NCBI GenBank assembly: GCA_964448615.1
Contig: CAYUWH010000003.1
Location: forward strand, 8,501-72,500
Reading direction: 5' to 3'
Length of the DNA stretch: 64,000 bases
Origin: CAYUWH01 sp964448615
GTDB taxonomy: Bacteria > Patescibacteriota > Gracilibacteria > Peribacterales > Peribacteraceae
A model generated the notes under the pieces. That model saw only the letters and a program-made list of their open reading frames with translations. It was not told the DNA's origin and did not search any database. Shown piece by piece: positions 35,687 to 44,220 of this stretch. The position numbers were made by a program, and so were the translations under genes. Every line of letters starts with the position of its first letter. Position 1 is the first letter of the stretch.

Positions 35687-36316
35687 TCATATTGCTTCCG
35701 CCAGAAGGCGTTCTCCCGTGGGTGGGAGCTCGCGGATGACGCGCGCAGGAATGCCAGCAGCTATGACCATAGAAGGAATTGATTTCGTAACGACGCTCTT
35801 TGCGCCAATGACCGAGCCATGCCCAATCGTGACGCCCGGCATCACGATCGCATCGACGCCAATCCACACGTCATCTTCTATGAGAATAGGGGAGGGAGGA
35901 TCATCCGGGCTGAAACGTCGCGGCACTACCTCGACGGGGTGTTGGTGCGTATCCATAATCCTTGTGCCGGCGCCGATCATCACGCGCTTCCCGATGTCGA
36001 TACGTTCGGTGGCGAACATCGCTGTGCCGTTGATAGCACAATCATCTCCAATGGTGATAATGCCCTTCTTTGTTGTTCCGAGGATGCAGCGGAATGGTTG
36101 TCCCATACGGTAAAAATTGGCGAGAGAATTCATCATGACGCGTTCGCCCAACCGAACTGTTCCTTCCAATTTCCAAAGAGATGGCAAGCCAAAAATCAAA
36201 CAGGAAGAAGGGACGGTGCAGCCAAAGAGACGCATCCAGGTCCGCGCCGGTCCGCACCAGAAGCGCGTACGACGAACGAATACCCACCGCTTAGCCCAGC
36301 GCTGGAAGAAGGTCAT
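35687..36316 (-). CDS. Left-handed beta-helix acyltransferase (WbbJ/LacA-like)
   Basis: A 209-residue protein with hexapeptide-repeat coils: an early set around RLGERVMMNSLANF and ITIGDDCAINGTAMF, the active-site region MDTHQHPVEVV with its catalytic His, then IEDDVWIGVDAIVMPGVTIGHGSVIGAKSVV and GIPARVIREL. It would transfer an acetyl or similar group from acyl-CoA to a sugar hydroxyl. The start is ATG at 36316, with TACACT 7 nt upstream; ATG at 36352 is less likely. It is divergent from a GT4 gene. Confidence 0.9.
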   Translation of the reverse strand: MTFFQRWAKRWVFVRRTRFWCGPARTWMRLFGCTVPSSCLIFGLPSLWKLEGTVRLGERVMMNSLANFYRMGQPFRCILGTTKKGIITIGDDCAINGTAMFATERIDIGKRVMIGAGTRIMDTHQHPVEVVPRRFSPDDPPSPILIEDDVWIGVDAIVMPGVTIGHGSVIGAKSVVTKSIPSMVIAAGIPARVIRELPPTGERLLAEAI

Positions 36317-36323
36317 GACTAGC

Positions 36324-36329
36324 AGTGTA
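36324..36329 (-). promoter_or_regulatory. -10 box with 7-nt spacing to ATG
   Basis: TACACT on the minus strand lies 7 nt before the acyltransferase ATG at 36316. Confidence 0.5.
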
Positions 36330-36353
36330 TCAGCGCCTTTGTGGCCATACAAT

Positions 36354-36387
36354 TTGAAAACTATACGGGATTCGCTATACTTTTTTG
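36354..36387 (+). promoter_or_regulatory. Promoter TTGAAA-16-TATACT, leaderless GTG
   Basis: TTGAAA (36354-36359) and TATACT (36376-36381) are 16 bp apart, and GTG starts 6 nt after the -10 box. It is one of the few leaderless starts here with a recognisable -35. Confidence 0.65.
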
Positions 36388-37557
36388 GTGCGCTTTCTGT
36401 TTCTCTATGACAATTTTGGTGGCAGAAGTTGGGTGGCGCGACTCATTGCGGACGTTGCGGTGGCATTAGTGGAGCGGGGTCATGATGTCACAATCCTGAC
36501 GGCGATGGGGGATCAGGATTATCTTAAACCATTGGGTGTTCGTGTGGTGAGCCTTTTTCCGCGTACGATGCGCTGGGCGCATTATCGCAGCGTATTCTCT
36601 CGATCCCGTGCTCGTGAAGTGTTGGGAGTGATCAATAGGATTCAACCGGATGTGATCCATGGACATCTTCTTTCGTGGCAACTTGGATTTCTCTGGATCC
36701 ACGAGGCCGTTCGACGCGGCATTCCCGTTTTTTTCACATGTCACTCTTCTATTCTCATTGCTTATGGCAAAGTCATGGGAACAGAGCGATCATTGATGTG
36801 GCGGGATCTATGGCGCATGCGATGGCAGTGGAATCCGCTACGCAATATCTTGATTCGTCGCGCGCTCCGCAAAACGCACATACTCTACGTCAGCAGTGCG
36901 CTCCAATCTTTTTTCATGATGCATGGATACCCGGAGGGCACTGTGCTGCACAATGGGATCGACGTGCAGTTCTGGAAGCCAGGTGATAAAGCTTCCGCTC
37001 GTTCGCAGCGGAATTTGCCAACGGATGTGCCGCTCTTTCTCTTTGCGGGGCGCTTAGGGGCCGATAAGGGCATGGATTTTCTTTGGAAGGTATGGCAGCA
37101 ATTACGAGGAGATCCTCACCTCCTTCTTGCAGGTGTCCTATCCATTTCGGTACCGGCACATCTTCAAGAAAAGGTGCATCTTTTTCCCGACCAATCACGA
37201 GAGGACTTGCGTGCACTCTACAGGGCGGCCGACGCAATACTGGTTCCTTCCCAGTATCTCGATCCGTTTCCGACTGTTTGCCTTGAATCTCTTTCATGCG
37301 GCCGGCCGGTCCTGGCTACTTCTCTCGGCGGAGTGCAAGAAGCAATAGCGGACGGGGTAGGCTGGATACTGGATGTGACGAATGCTGAGGTATGGCGTGA
37401 GCGTATCCAATGGTGCATCGATCACCGCGCTGCATTACAGGGCATGGGGACGAATGCGCGAGGCCATGCCGAAGCACGTTTTTCGCTGGAATTACATGTC
37501 GATATCTTGCTGACGTTTTACAGAAACGCGCTGTCGCAATGCTCGTATCGAGCGTGA
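36388..37557 (+). CDS. GT4 family glycosyltransferase
   Basis: About 389 residues of GT-B type: VRFLFLYDNFGGRSWVARL, then LFAGRLGADKGMDFLWKV and DPFPTVCLESLSCGRP. The last is the E-x7-E region with Asp at the first position, as in several sugar transferases. GTG at 36388 is the start indicated by the promoter; a TTG precedes it. The next gene, an FkbM methyltransferase, starts 39 bp downstream with its own -10-like box. Confidence 0.9.
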   Translation: MRFLFLYDNFGGRSWVARLIADVAVALVERGHDVTILTAMGDQDYLKPLGVRVVSLFPRTMRWAHYRSVFSRSRAREVLGVINRIQPDVIHGHLLSWQLGFLWIHEAVRRGIPVFFTCHSSILIAYGKVMGTERSLMWRDLWRMRWQWNPLRNILIRRALRKTHILYVSSALQSFFMMHGYPEGTVLHNGIDVQFWKPGDKASARSQRNLPTDVPLFLFAGRLGADKGMDFLWKVWQQLRGDPHLLLAGVLSISVPAHLQEKVHLFPDQSREDLRALYRAADAILVPSQYLDPFPTVCLESLSCGRPVLATSLGGVQEAIADGVGWILDVTNAEVWRERIQWCIDHRAALQGMGTNARGHAEARFSLELHVDILLTFYRNALSQCSYRA

Positions 37558-37596
37558 TCTCTGCAAAAGCATTTTTGATTCTATGCTACACTTCGC

Positions 37597-38457
37597 ATGG
37601 TTCCCCGCAGATTATCTCATCTTATATATACATTCCAAAATCTTCATCGGGTCAGCGCCGATGCTTGGCGTTATCTGCGGAAGCAGGGAGCTGCAAAATT
37701 CTTGCTGCGAGTACTAAGCGCATTGTTCTTCTCTGTGCGACAGGGGTGGCAGCATGTGGTTGGACGTCTTGTGGAACTCCGAGGTAATCAATGCATGATT
37801 GACGGCCTTCATTTCTCGGTCGATAACCCGGCGATTGCAGCTCGGCTCAAGAGTCATTTTTTCTGGAAGACCTACGAGCTTTCCGAGCGAAAACTTGTAA
37901 AAAGACATATTCCTCAGAACATACCGATCATCGAAGGTGGTGCTTCTATCGGTGTTATTGCTTGCATCACGAACATTCTGCTACAAGAACCCGAAAAACA
38001 TCTTGTCATAGAAGCGAATCCTCAACTCCTGCCACTCCTTACTGAGAACCGCGATCGTAATGGTTGCCGCTTTCAAATCCTCCATGCTGCCCTCGCTGAG
38101 TCGGGCTCTACCGTATCCTTCTATCTTAGCGAAAAATTCGTGAGTGGAAGCGTGCAACGACCCACAGGCAAGATGATAACGGTGAGAGCGGTTACGCTCC
38201 GAGAATTACTCGCGCGGACAGGATGGAACATATTCTCTCTGATTCTCGATATCGAGGGGGGAGAGCTCGATATCATATTCCATGAAGGGGATATCCTTCA
38301 GAAGCATGTAGCAGTTCTCATCATGGAAATGCATCCCGTGATCTCCAAGCCACCGGAGATCGAGTTCGCCCTGCGGACGCTCGAGCAACTTGGCTTTGTC
38401 TTACAGGAGCGTCAACTCGATGTTTATGTCTACAAAAACTCCCATCTACCATCCTAA
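37597..38457 (+). CDS. FkbM family methyltransferase
   Basis: This 286-residue protein has a SAM-binding region IIEGGASIGVIACI and VIEANPQLLPLLTENRDRN, then LILDIEGGELDII, the FkbM signature with acidic residues after strand 4, and an EMHP segment. Family members O-methylate sugars or polyketides, so it probably caps or decorates the glycan. The glycine-rich loop GGASIG differs from the usual DVGAN. A TACACT box lies 4 nt before the ATG. It overlaps the convergent GT gene by 12 bp. Confidence 0.85.
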   Translation: MVPRRLSHLIYTFQNLHRVSADAWRYLRKQGAAKFLLRVLSALFFSVRQGWQHVVGRLVELRGNQCMIDGLHFSVDNPAIAARLKSHFFWKTYELSERKLVKRHIPQNIPIIEGGASIGVIACITNILLQEPEKHLVIEANPQLLPLLTENRDRNGCRFQILHAALAESGSTVSFYLSEKFVSGSVQRPTGKMITVRAVTLRELLARTGWNIFSLILDIEGGELDIIFHEGDILQKHVAVLIMEMHPVISKPPEIEFALRTLEQLGFVLQERQLDVYVYKNSHLPS

Positions 38458-39666
38458 TGGAGGCGCTCCTTGTTGGAGTACCTGCTTGACAGCATCCCCC
38501 ACAATCTTCTTCACCGTCTCTTCCTCAAACAACGCCTTGGCTTTGGTGTATGCAGCATCCGCTTGAGTCTGTCGTTTCTGCACATCTTGCAGCAGTAACA
38601 GATAATTCACATATTCATCCGGCGTCTTTGCCAAGAGCACTTCTTTTCCTGGCACAAAGTCGTAGCCGTTCGTTTTGGTGGTGATGAGTGGCAGGCTACG
38701 GCACAGTGGCTCAAAGACTTTTTGCTGCATGCCATGTCCGGAAATCCAGGGACATACGGCGATATCCATCGTTGCCAAGAATGCTCCAATATCCGGCACA
38801 AATCCGGTTACATGTACATCATCGCCAAGTTTGGCGCGCTCTTTCTCCGGGAATTTACTGCCCGTGAGATGAAAGCGGAACTTTCCCGGCGCGCGTTTGC
38901 GAACGCAGGGGATAATTTCGTTGAGCAAGAAACGCAGAGCATCGCGATTATGTCCCATGTTGTAGTTTGAGCTTAGGAACACCACATCGAGTACGTCTTT
39001 CGCTTCATGCTTCTTTTGCGCAAAGCAGCGCGAGAGTCCGCGTAACGGGAGCGTGCCTGCCTGCTTCGCGCCAAAGCTGCGATACCACCGCTCCTCTACT
39101 GGCGTGATCCCGAAGATAAAATTGCTTTCTCTCGCAGCGATTCGTTCCCCCGGATATTTAGGGAGAGATTTAAGAATTGAGATCAAGCTCCAGCCATTTT
39201 CATCGCGACAGTTCGCAGGTTCATTCAGCGAAGACTTCATGATCGTTTGGATCCCGAACGGTTTGAGCAAGCGAAGAAGTGGCCAGAGTGGCGTGTACTC
39301 GATCCACGCGAGGTCAGGCTTAAACGAAGTCACGAGATCGCAAACGATCTGTTCGTATTGAGGTTCGGTGTATTCCAGTGCAGCACCATCGAGCAGGGCA
39401 GGCGTGCGCAAAATTCGTGATAAGCGTTTCAACAAGAGCGATTTCATGCTCGTCGCATACGGCACGAGCGTGAGAGGAATCCCTTCTTTTGCATACACAT
39501 CTTCAATCTCCTGGCGTGGTTGCCATGCATGAATTTTTGCCACCACGTGAATGTCATACCCGAGCGCTTGTATTTGTTTAAGCCCATAAAACCGATCCTG
39601 CTGGCACGCGCCCGTGATGGGATACGGCACCCAAGGAGTTAGGACGAGAATGCGCGGGGCTGACAT
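38446..39666 (-). CDS. GT4-like glycosyltransferase
   Basis: About 406 residues of GT-B type. The N-terminus ILVLTPWVPYPITGACQQDRFYGLKQI and the donor-domain LSSNYNMGHNRDALRFLLNEI, HVTGFVPDIGAFLATMDIAVCPW and a KVFEPLCRSLPLI segment match GT4 enzymes lacking a strict E-x7-E. The start is ATG at 39666, with TATGCT 7 nt upstream; ATG at 39678 overlaps that box. It is transcribed alone against its neighbours. Confidence 0.85.
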   Translation of the reverse strand: MSAPRILVLTPWVPYPITGACQQDRFYGLKQIQALGYDIHVVAKIHAWQPRQEIEDVYAKEGIPLTLVPYATSMKSLLLKRLSRILRTPALLDGAALEYTEPQYEQIVCDLVTSFKPDLAWIEYTPLWPLLRLLKPFGIQTIMKSSLNEPANCRDENGWSLISILKSLPKYPGERIAARESNFIFGITPVEERWYRSFGAKQAGTLPLRGLSRCFAQKKHEAKDVLDVVFLSSNYNMGHNRDALRFLLNEIIPCVRKRAPGKFRFHLTGSKFPEKERAKLGDDVHVTGFVPDIGAFLATMDIAVCPWISGHGMQQKVFEPLCRSLPLITTKTNGYDFVPGKEVLLAKTPDEYVNYLLLLQDVQKRQTQADAAYTKAKALFEEETVKKIVGDAVKQVLQQGAPPLGW

Positions 39667-39809
39667 GAGTTCAAGCATAGCAGGAGTTTCATAGGCTCCG
39701 CGATGTAAATAGGTTATTCTGCTGAGGCATGTTCTGAATTATGCTCTCAATCTCTAGGTTTGTGTTTCATATTTCTCCCCTTACCCGGAGTCCGCTCAAT
39801 ACGCATACT

Positions 39810-40757
39810 ATGAATACCCTCGTTCCATTGCCACTCGTAACATTAGGAGTCGCAGTCTACAACGAGGCTGAATTTTTAGCGGAGTGTTTAGAGAATCTTC
39901 TGAAGCAGTCCTATCCCCATCTTGAAATTCTGATCGCGGATAACGGCAGCACTGATGGCACCTCGGAAATCTGCGCGGCGTTTGCAGCCAAACATCCAAG
40001 CATCAAGCATGTCCGTCATCCAGAGAACTTGGGCCAACAGCAGAATTTTAACTTCTTGCCGCGCCATGCGACGGGCACGTACTTCTGCTGGGTTTCGGGG
40101 CATGATTTGCTTGATGAGCATTTTGTGAAGAATAGCGTTGAGGTGCTGGAGAGTGATCCTGGAATCGTGCTTGCCTATCCGAGAACGATTTATATGACGA
40201 AAGAGGGAAGAATCGTAGGCGAGAAAGCGCGCATGCCCTTCGACATTCGCACACTGTCCTCTGCAAAGCGGTTCCGGGAGACGATGTGGCGCGTCGATTG
40301 CAACTACACCTACGGCATGTTCCGCCTGAAGCCGATGCTCGAGAGCCATCTCTTCCAGCCATTCCCCGCTGCTGACCGTGTATTCCTCGCAGAAATAGCT
40401 GTGAAGGGTGTGTTTGCACCTTCAGGTGCTTGGAAATACTATCGTGATAATCGTGGCATGCGACAGACCGAGATTGAGAAACGACACCGCCTCATGCGGT
40501 ATATTGATCCCAAGCGTACGTATACCGATGCTGAACTGAGTGGGAATTCGTTCTATGCGCCGACCATCGCGGGATTCCGACGAATTGTGAAAGAGGGACC
40601 GTTTCAGGGATGGACGCGCCTTTCTCTGTTGTGGTCGGTTTGGCTGTGCGGGGTGATCAAATGTCATCTGTTCCCGGGTGCGGATCTTGCGAGCGCCATT
40701 GTCAAAAAATTGCTTCCAGCTCATGCATTGCGCTGGGTGATGCAGCGGATTCAGTAG
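39810..40757 (+). CDS. GT2 glycosyltransferase
   Basis: A 315-residue GT-A enzyme with TLGVAVYNEAEFLAECL, ILIADNGSTDGTSEI and a metal-binding region in CWVSGHDLLDEHF. The Asp pair is less canonical than DXD, as in rhamnosyltransferase-like GT2 enzymes. An ATG at 39741 would add 23 non-conserved residues, so 39810 is preferred because the fold starts soon after. Palindromic element E5 follows its stop directly. Confidence 0.85.
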   Translation: MNTLVPLPLVTLGVAVYNEAEFLAECLENLLKQSYPHLEILIADNGSTDGTSEICAAFAAKHPSIKHVRHPENLGQQQNFNFLPRHATGTYFCWVSGHDLLDEHFVKNSVEVLESDPGIVLAYPRTIYMTKEGRIVGEKARMPFDIRTLSSAKRFRETMWRVDCNYTYGMFRLKPMLESHLFQPFPAADRVFLAEIAVKGVFAPSGAWKYYRDNRGMRQTEIEKRHRLMRYIDPKRTYTDAELSGNSFYAPTIAGFRRIVKEGPFQGWTRLSLLWSVWLCGVIKCHLFPGADLASAIVKKLLPAHALRWVMQRIQ

Positions 40758-40832
40758 TATTTCGTATATGGTATTTAGGGTTACATTGTGACCTATACAA
40801 AATACTAAATACTAGATACTCAGTACTCATCC
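40757..40832. repeat. Microrepeat palindrome E5 (AGTATTTAGTAT type)
   Basis: Left-arm units AGTATTTCGTATATGGTATTT face right-arm units ATACAAAATACTAAATACTAGATACT. It fills the gap between a GT2 gene and the ColD-like gene, and may end the upstream transcript as a hairpin. Confidence 0.7.
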
Positions 40833-40835
40833 AGG

Positions 40836-40847
40836 TACCATGCAGCC
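40836..40847 (+). promoter_or_regulatory. -10 box with 6-nt spacing to ATG
   Basis: TACCAT (40836-40841), then GCAGCC, then ATG at 40848. Confidence 0.5.
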
Positions 40848-42026
40848 ATGCGCAAAAGCCGTATTCCGCTCATGAGCTCGACGTTTTTTGATGAGGAACG
40901 CACGCGTGAACAACTCGCGGAATTCGTCAAAAAAACATCACGATTGAGTTTGAGCGAACATTGCGCGAAATTTGAGCAGGAGTTTGCGGTCTATCAGCAG
41001 CGCAACTATGCAGTGTTAGTGGGAAACGGAAGTTTGGCGAATCTCGGACTCATTCAAGCGTTGATCAATTTGGGAACACTCAAAAAAGGGGATCGCGTGG
41101 GAGTCTCGGCCGTGACGTGGGCCACGAACGTCATGCCGCTCCTGCAGCTCGGTTTGGTGCCGGTTGCGATCGATTGTGAGATTGAGCATCTCAACGTCTC
41201 TGCCGCAACACTCGAGCAACACATTGAAGAGCTTGATGGTTTTTTCCTGACCAACGCGCTCGGGTTCTGCGGCGACATCGATGCGATTCGTGATCTGTGT
41301 GCGAAGCATGATGTGGTCTTCATCGAAGATAACTGTGAATCGTTGGGAAGCCGCTATAAAGGTACGCTTCTCGGGAATTTTGGCCTTGCATCGACGTTCT
41401 CGTTCTTCGTCGGGCATCATCTTTCCACCATCGAAGGCGGCATGATTTGCACGGATGACGAAGAGCTGTACCACATGTTGCTCATGGTCCGATCACACGG
41501 GTGGGATCGTAATCTTCCCGCTGCTACACAGCAAACACTCCGTGCGGCACACGGGATCGATGACTTCCATGCGAAGTACATGTTCTACCAATCCGCGTAC
41601 AATATTCGCCCCACTGAGATCACCGGCTTCCTTGGTTCGCTCCAGCTTCCGTTGCTTGAAGACACGATCAAGAGGCGCGAAAAGAACTTCGAGAAATTCC
41701 ACGCATCCCTCCGCAAGCGTCCTGATCTGTATTACCAGATGAAGATCGATCACATCGAACGGATTTCAAATTTCGCAATGCCGATCGTCACCAAATCCGC
41801 CGAGATTCTGCAAGAGGCGATCAAGCGCTATGACGCGGAAGGCGTGGAAATTCGCCCTGTCATTGCGGGAGACATCACCGCGCATCCGTTCTGGAAGAAG
41901 GAGTTGCCCGCGGCGCGATGCGAGAATGCCGCGCTGATTCATTCACAGGGATTCTATTTCCCGAACAATTCGGATCTCACAACCGAAGACATTGATCTCC
42001 TGTGTCGTTTGCTCGAGGCTGCTTAA
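40848..42026 (+). CDS. DegT-fold enzyme with Lys-to-His change: ColD/RfbH-like sugar 3-dehydratase
   Basis: A 392-residue fold-type I PLP protein of the DegT/StrS family. In FSFFVGHHLSTIEGG the usual Schiff-base lysine is replaced by H190 (codon 41415-41417). The same Lys-to-His change defines the 3-dehydratases ColD (GDP-4-keto-6-deoxymannose) and RfbH/E1 (CDP-4-keto-6-deoxyglucose), which remove the C3 hydroxyl to make 3,6-dideoxyhexoses. The cofactor-binding IEDNCESLGS is intact. A GDP-mannose 4,6-dehydratase in the same locus (52084-53187) could supply the substrate, and an SDR gene follows 14 bp downstream. The enzyme class is well supported; the sugar is inferred. Confidence 0.85.
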   Translation: MRKSRIPLMSSTFFDEERTREQLAEFVKKTSRLSLSEHCAKFEQEFAVYQQRNYAVLVGNGSLANLGLIQALINLGTLKKGDRVGVSAVTWATNVMPLLQLGLVPVAIDCEIEHLNVSAATLEQHIEELDGFFLTNALGFCGDIDAIRDLCAKHDVVFIEDNCESLGSRYKGTLLGNFGLASTFSFFVGHHLSTIEGGMICTDDEELYHMLLMVRSHGWDRNLPAATQQTLRAAHGIDDFHAKYMFYQSAYNIRPTEITGFLGSLQLPLLEDTIKRREKNFEKFHASLRKRPDLYYQMKIDHIERISNFAMPIVTKSAEILQEAIKRYDAEGVEIRPVIAGDITAHPFWKKELPAARCENAALIHSQGFYFPNNSDLTTEDIDLLCRLLEAA

Positions 42027-42040
42027 TTTTTTTCGCGTGT

Positions 42041-42982
42041 ATGCCCATATCCTGGACCAACCGTCGTGTACTTGTGACTGGCGGGACAGGATTTATCGGC
42101 AGTTTCTTGGTGGAATATTTGTTGCAGAAAGGGGCTAAAATTCGCGTGCCGGTTCGTGATGGGAATCCGAAGTTTCTTGCGCCATATCAAAATGCGATTG
42201 AATGGATGGAGGGCGATCTTCGTGATGGCGCGTTTTGCACGACGCTCGTTGAAGGCATCGATGAAGTGTTTCACCTCGCGAGTCATCGGCGCAATGTGGC
42301 GCACCATCACGCGCATCCCAGTGACGTTGCGAACGACAATATACGGATGACATTGGTATTGCTCGAAGGGTTGAAAGCGCAAGAACGAACGGTGCGCGTC
42401 ACGTTCTTCAGCACGGGGAACATTCCGCCCTCGCTCGATCCCACCGCCTTTGCGCAATCCGAGAAGCTCGACGGCTATATCCTCGGGAAGTCATTGTGCG
42501 AAACGCTTTGGTTGGCCGCCTCCAAACAGCGGGGTTTTCCGTTGCTGATTTTGCGCCCGGTCGGTGTGTACGGTCCGCGTGATACGTTCACAGTAGAGAG
42601 CAATGTGATCCCGGCGCTCATAGTGAGGAATCAGGAAGCAGAGAAAGAACTCTCAGTATGGGGCGACGGTGCACAGCAGCGTGCGTTTTTGTATGTCGAA
42701 GATCTCATCAAGGCAACGATGAAGCTGCATGATGCCGAGGTTGTAGGCATCCATTACGTCACGCCCGGTACGATGGTGACCGTGCGAGAGCTTGCGGAAA
42801 CGATCCGTGATCTCGTGAAGCCCGGTTTGCCGATCGTGTTTGATGCGAGCAAAACAACTGGCACGCATGCGCCACCACCATTACCCATCCATCCGCTCTT
42901 GAGCTCAATGAAGTGGACTCCACTGGCGGAGGGGCTAGAGTGTGCATACCGGTGGTGGAACGAGACCCGTCGTGGGTCGTAA
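42041..42982 (+). CDS. NAD-dependent epimerase/reductase (extended SDR)
   Basis: This 313-residue protein has VLVTGGTGFIGSFLVEYLL at the N-terminus, FSTGNIPPS in the active-site strand and Y-x3-K in DGYILGKSLCE. It also has VGVYGPRDTF, typical of sugar-nucleotide epimerases. Its position 14 bp after the ColD-like dehydratase suggests it reduces or epimerises the dideoxy-keto sugar, the part played by ColC in colitose synthesis, although its sequence is not clearly ColC-like. ATG at 42041 is chosen; an upstream in-frame ATG overlaps the dehydratase gene. Confidence 0.87.
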   Translation: MPISWTNRRVLVTGGTGFIGSFLVEYLLQKGAKIRVPVRDGNPKFLAPYQNAIEWMEGDLRDGAFCTTLVEGIDEVFHLASHRRNVAHHHAHPSDVANDNIRMTLVLLEGLKAQERTVRVTFFSTGNIPPSLDPTAFAQSEKLDGYILGKSLCETLWLAASKQRGFPLLILRPVGVYGPRDTFTVESNVIPALIVRNQEAEKELSVWGDGAQQRAFLYVEDLIKATMKLHDAEVVGIHYVTPGTMVTVRELAETIRDLVKPGLPIVFDASKTTGTHAPPPLPIHPLLSSMKWTPLAEGLECAYRWWNETRRGS

Positions 42983-42997
42983 GATTTCCCGTTATTC

Positions 42998-43009
42998 TGT
43001 ACTCCGCGC
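42998..43009 (+). promoter_or_regulatory. -10-like box with 6-nt spacing to ATG
   Basis: TGTACT (42998-43003), then CCGCGC, then ATG at 43010. Confidence 0.45.
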
Positions 43010-43759
43010 ATGCCGAAAATTCTCATCATCGTGCCGTGCTACAACGAACGCGAAAACATCGCGCAGCTCATTGAGGCTGTGCTCGCGCAATCGCCGGATA
43101 TCGATGTGCTGATCGTTGATGATCAATCCCCGGATGGCACGTCGCCGTTGGTGGAGAGTTTGATTCCACAATACGCCGGGCGCTTGATGTTGTTTTCTCG
43201 TAGCGGCAAAGGAGGAAGAGGCTCTGCAGTCCTGGCAGGTTTTCGTTTTGCGCTTCAAAGAAAGTACGAGTTGGTCTTTGAGATGGATGCAGACTTTTCC
43301 CATGAGCCCACCGAAATTCCGCGCTTCCTGGAAAAAATCAAAGATGTGGATTTTGTCATCGGATCGCGCTATTTGCCGGGCAGCGAAATCCGGGAGTGGA
43401 GTCGGAAGCGTACGTTCTTCAGTTTCTGGGCGAATCATTATGCGCGGTTGGTCCTGAGGATTCCACTTTCCGATTACACCAACGGCTATCGTTGTTACCG
43501 CAGAAAGGCGCTGGAAGCATTGGAAATGGAGAAGATCGATGCGAAAGGGTATGTCGTCTTATCCGAAGTCGCGTATCAGCTCTACAAAAAAGGATTCACG
43601 ATCGGTGAGGTGCCGACCGTCTTCGTCAATCGCCGCCGGGGGATTTCCAATCTCTCCGGCAAAGAGATCAAAGAGGCGTTTTTTTCCGTTCTGCGCATTC
43701 GCTGGAATTACTCCCGTTTCGGCAAGGGGCTCGATCGTGCAAAGCGCAAAAAGGCGTAA
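43010..43759 (+). CDS. GT2 glycosyltransferase (dolichol-phosphate mannosyltransferase-like)
   Basis: A 249-residue GT-A enzyme: IIVPCYNERENIAQLIEAV, IVDDQSPDGTSPL, GRGSAVLAGF, the DXD in EMDADFSHEP, GSRYLPGSEI and NGYRCYRRKAL. It is close to DPM1-type polyprenyl-phosphate glycosyltransferases without a C-terminal membrane domain. It would charge polyprenyl phosphate with a hexose for use by the GT-C proteins. Confidence 0.92.
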   Translation: MPKILIIVPCYNERENIAQLIEAVLAQSPDIDVLIVDDQSPDGTSPLVESLIPQYAGRLMLFSRSGKGGRGSAVLAGFRFALQRKYELVFEMDADFSHEPTEIPRFLEKIKDVDFVIGSRYLPGSEIREWSRKRTFFSFWANHYARLVLRIPLSDYTNGYRCYRRKALEALEMEKIDAKGYVVLSEVAYQLYKKGFTIGEVPTVFVNRRRGISNLSGKEIKEAFFSVLRIRWNYSRFGKGLDRAKRKKA

Positions 43760-43803
43760 TCGTCGCATTGCTAAGCGAGAATGGCACTAGTACCATTCTG
43801 GCC

Positions 43804-44220
43804 ATGGATGAAAAGATCGTGACCATCGAAAAAGGCGGCATTACCTATGCAGTCTTTTACCACAGCATTTCCGCTGAAGGAGGTGCGCGTTTCTTGACAG
43901 ACCCGAAGGAAGAATTCCAAGCAGGCGTGATGGAACGCGCGAAAGGGTATGTTGTGCAGCCGCATGCGCATCCGCGTGGCGAGCGTGGCGTACAGGGTTT
44001 CAGTGAATTCCTCTACATTGAGAAAGGTTCGATCCGCGTGACGGTCTATGATGAAGAGTGGAATATCCTTGGTGTGCATGTGCTTGGTCCGAGTGATTTT
44101 CTGCTCTTCCATCGTGGAGGACATAGCGTGGAAGTGATCGAAGATTGCCGTATGGTCGAGGTGAAGCAAGGGCCGTATCTCGGCAATGCAACGCGCAAGA
44201 ATTTTCAGCCTCCGCTATGA
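43804..44220 (+). CDS. Cupin protein, sugar-linked
   Basis: The 138-residue protein has a cupin barrel with HAHPRGER and EFLYIEKGSIRVTVYDE, then a second His in FHRGGHSVEVIEDC and a final KQGPY. It resembles WbuC/FdtA-like cupins found beside sugar aminotransferases. It may isomerise or bind a keto-sugar nucleotide, or be structural. A TACCAT box lies 7 nt before ATG 43804. It overlaps the aminotransferase start by ATGA, so the two are tightly coupled. Confidence 0.8.
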   Translation: MDEKIVTIEKGGITYAVFYHSISAEGGARFLTDPKEEFQAGVMERAKGYVVQPHAHPRGERGVQGFSEFLYIEKGSIRVTVYDEEWNILGVHVLGPSDFLLFHRGGHSVEVIEDCRMVEVKQGPYLGNATRKNFQPPL

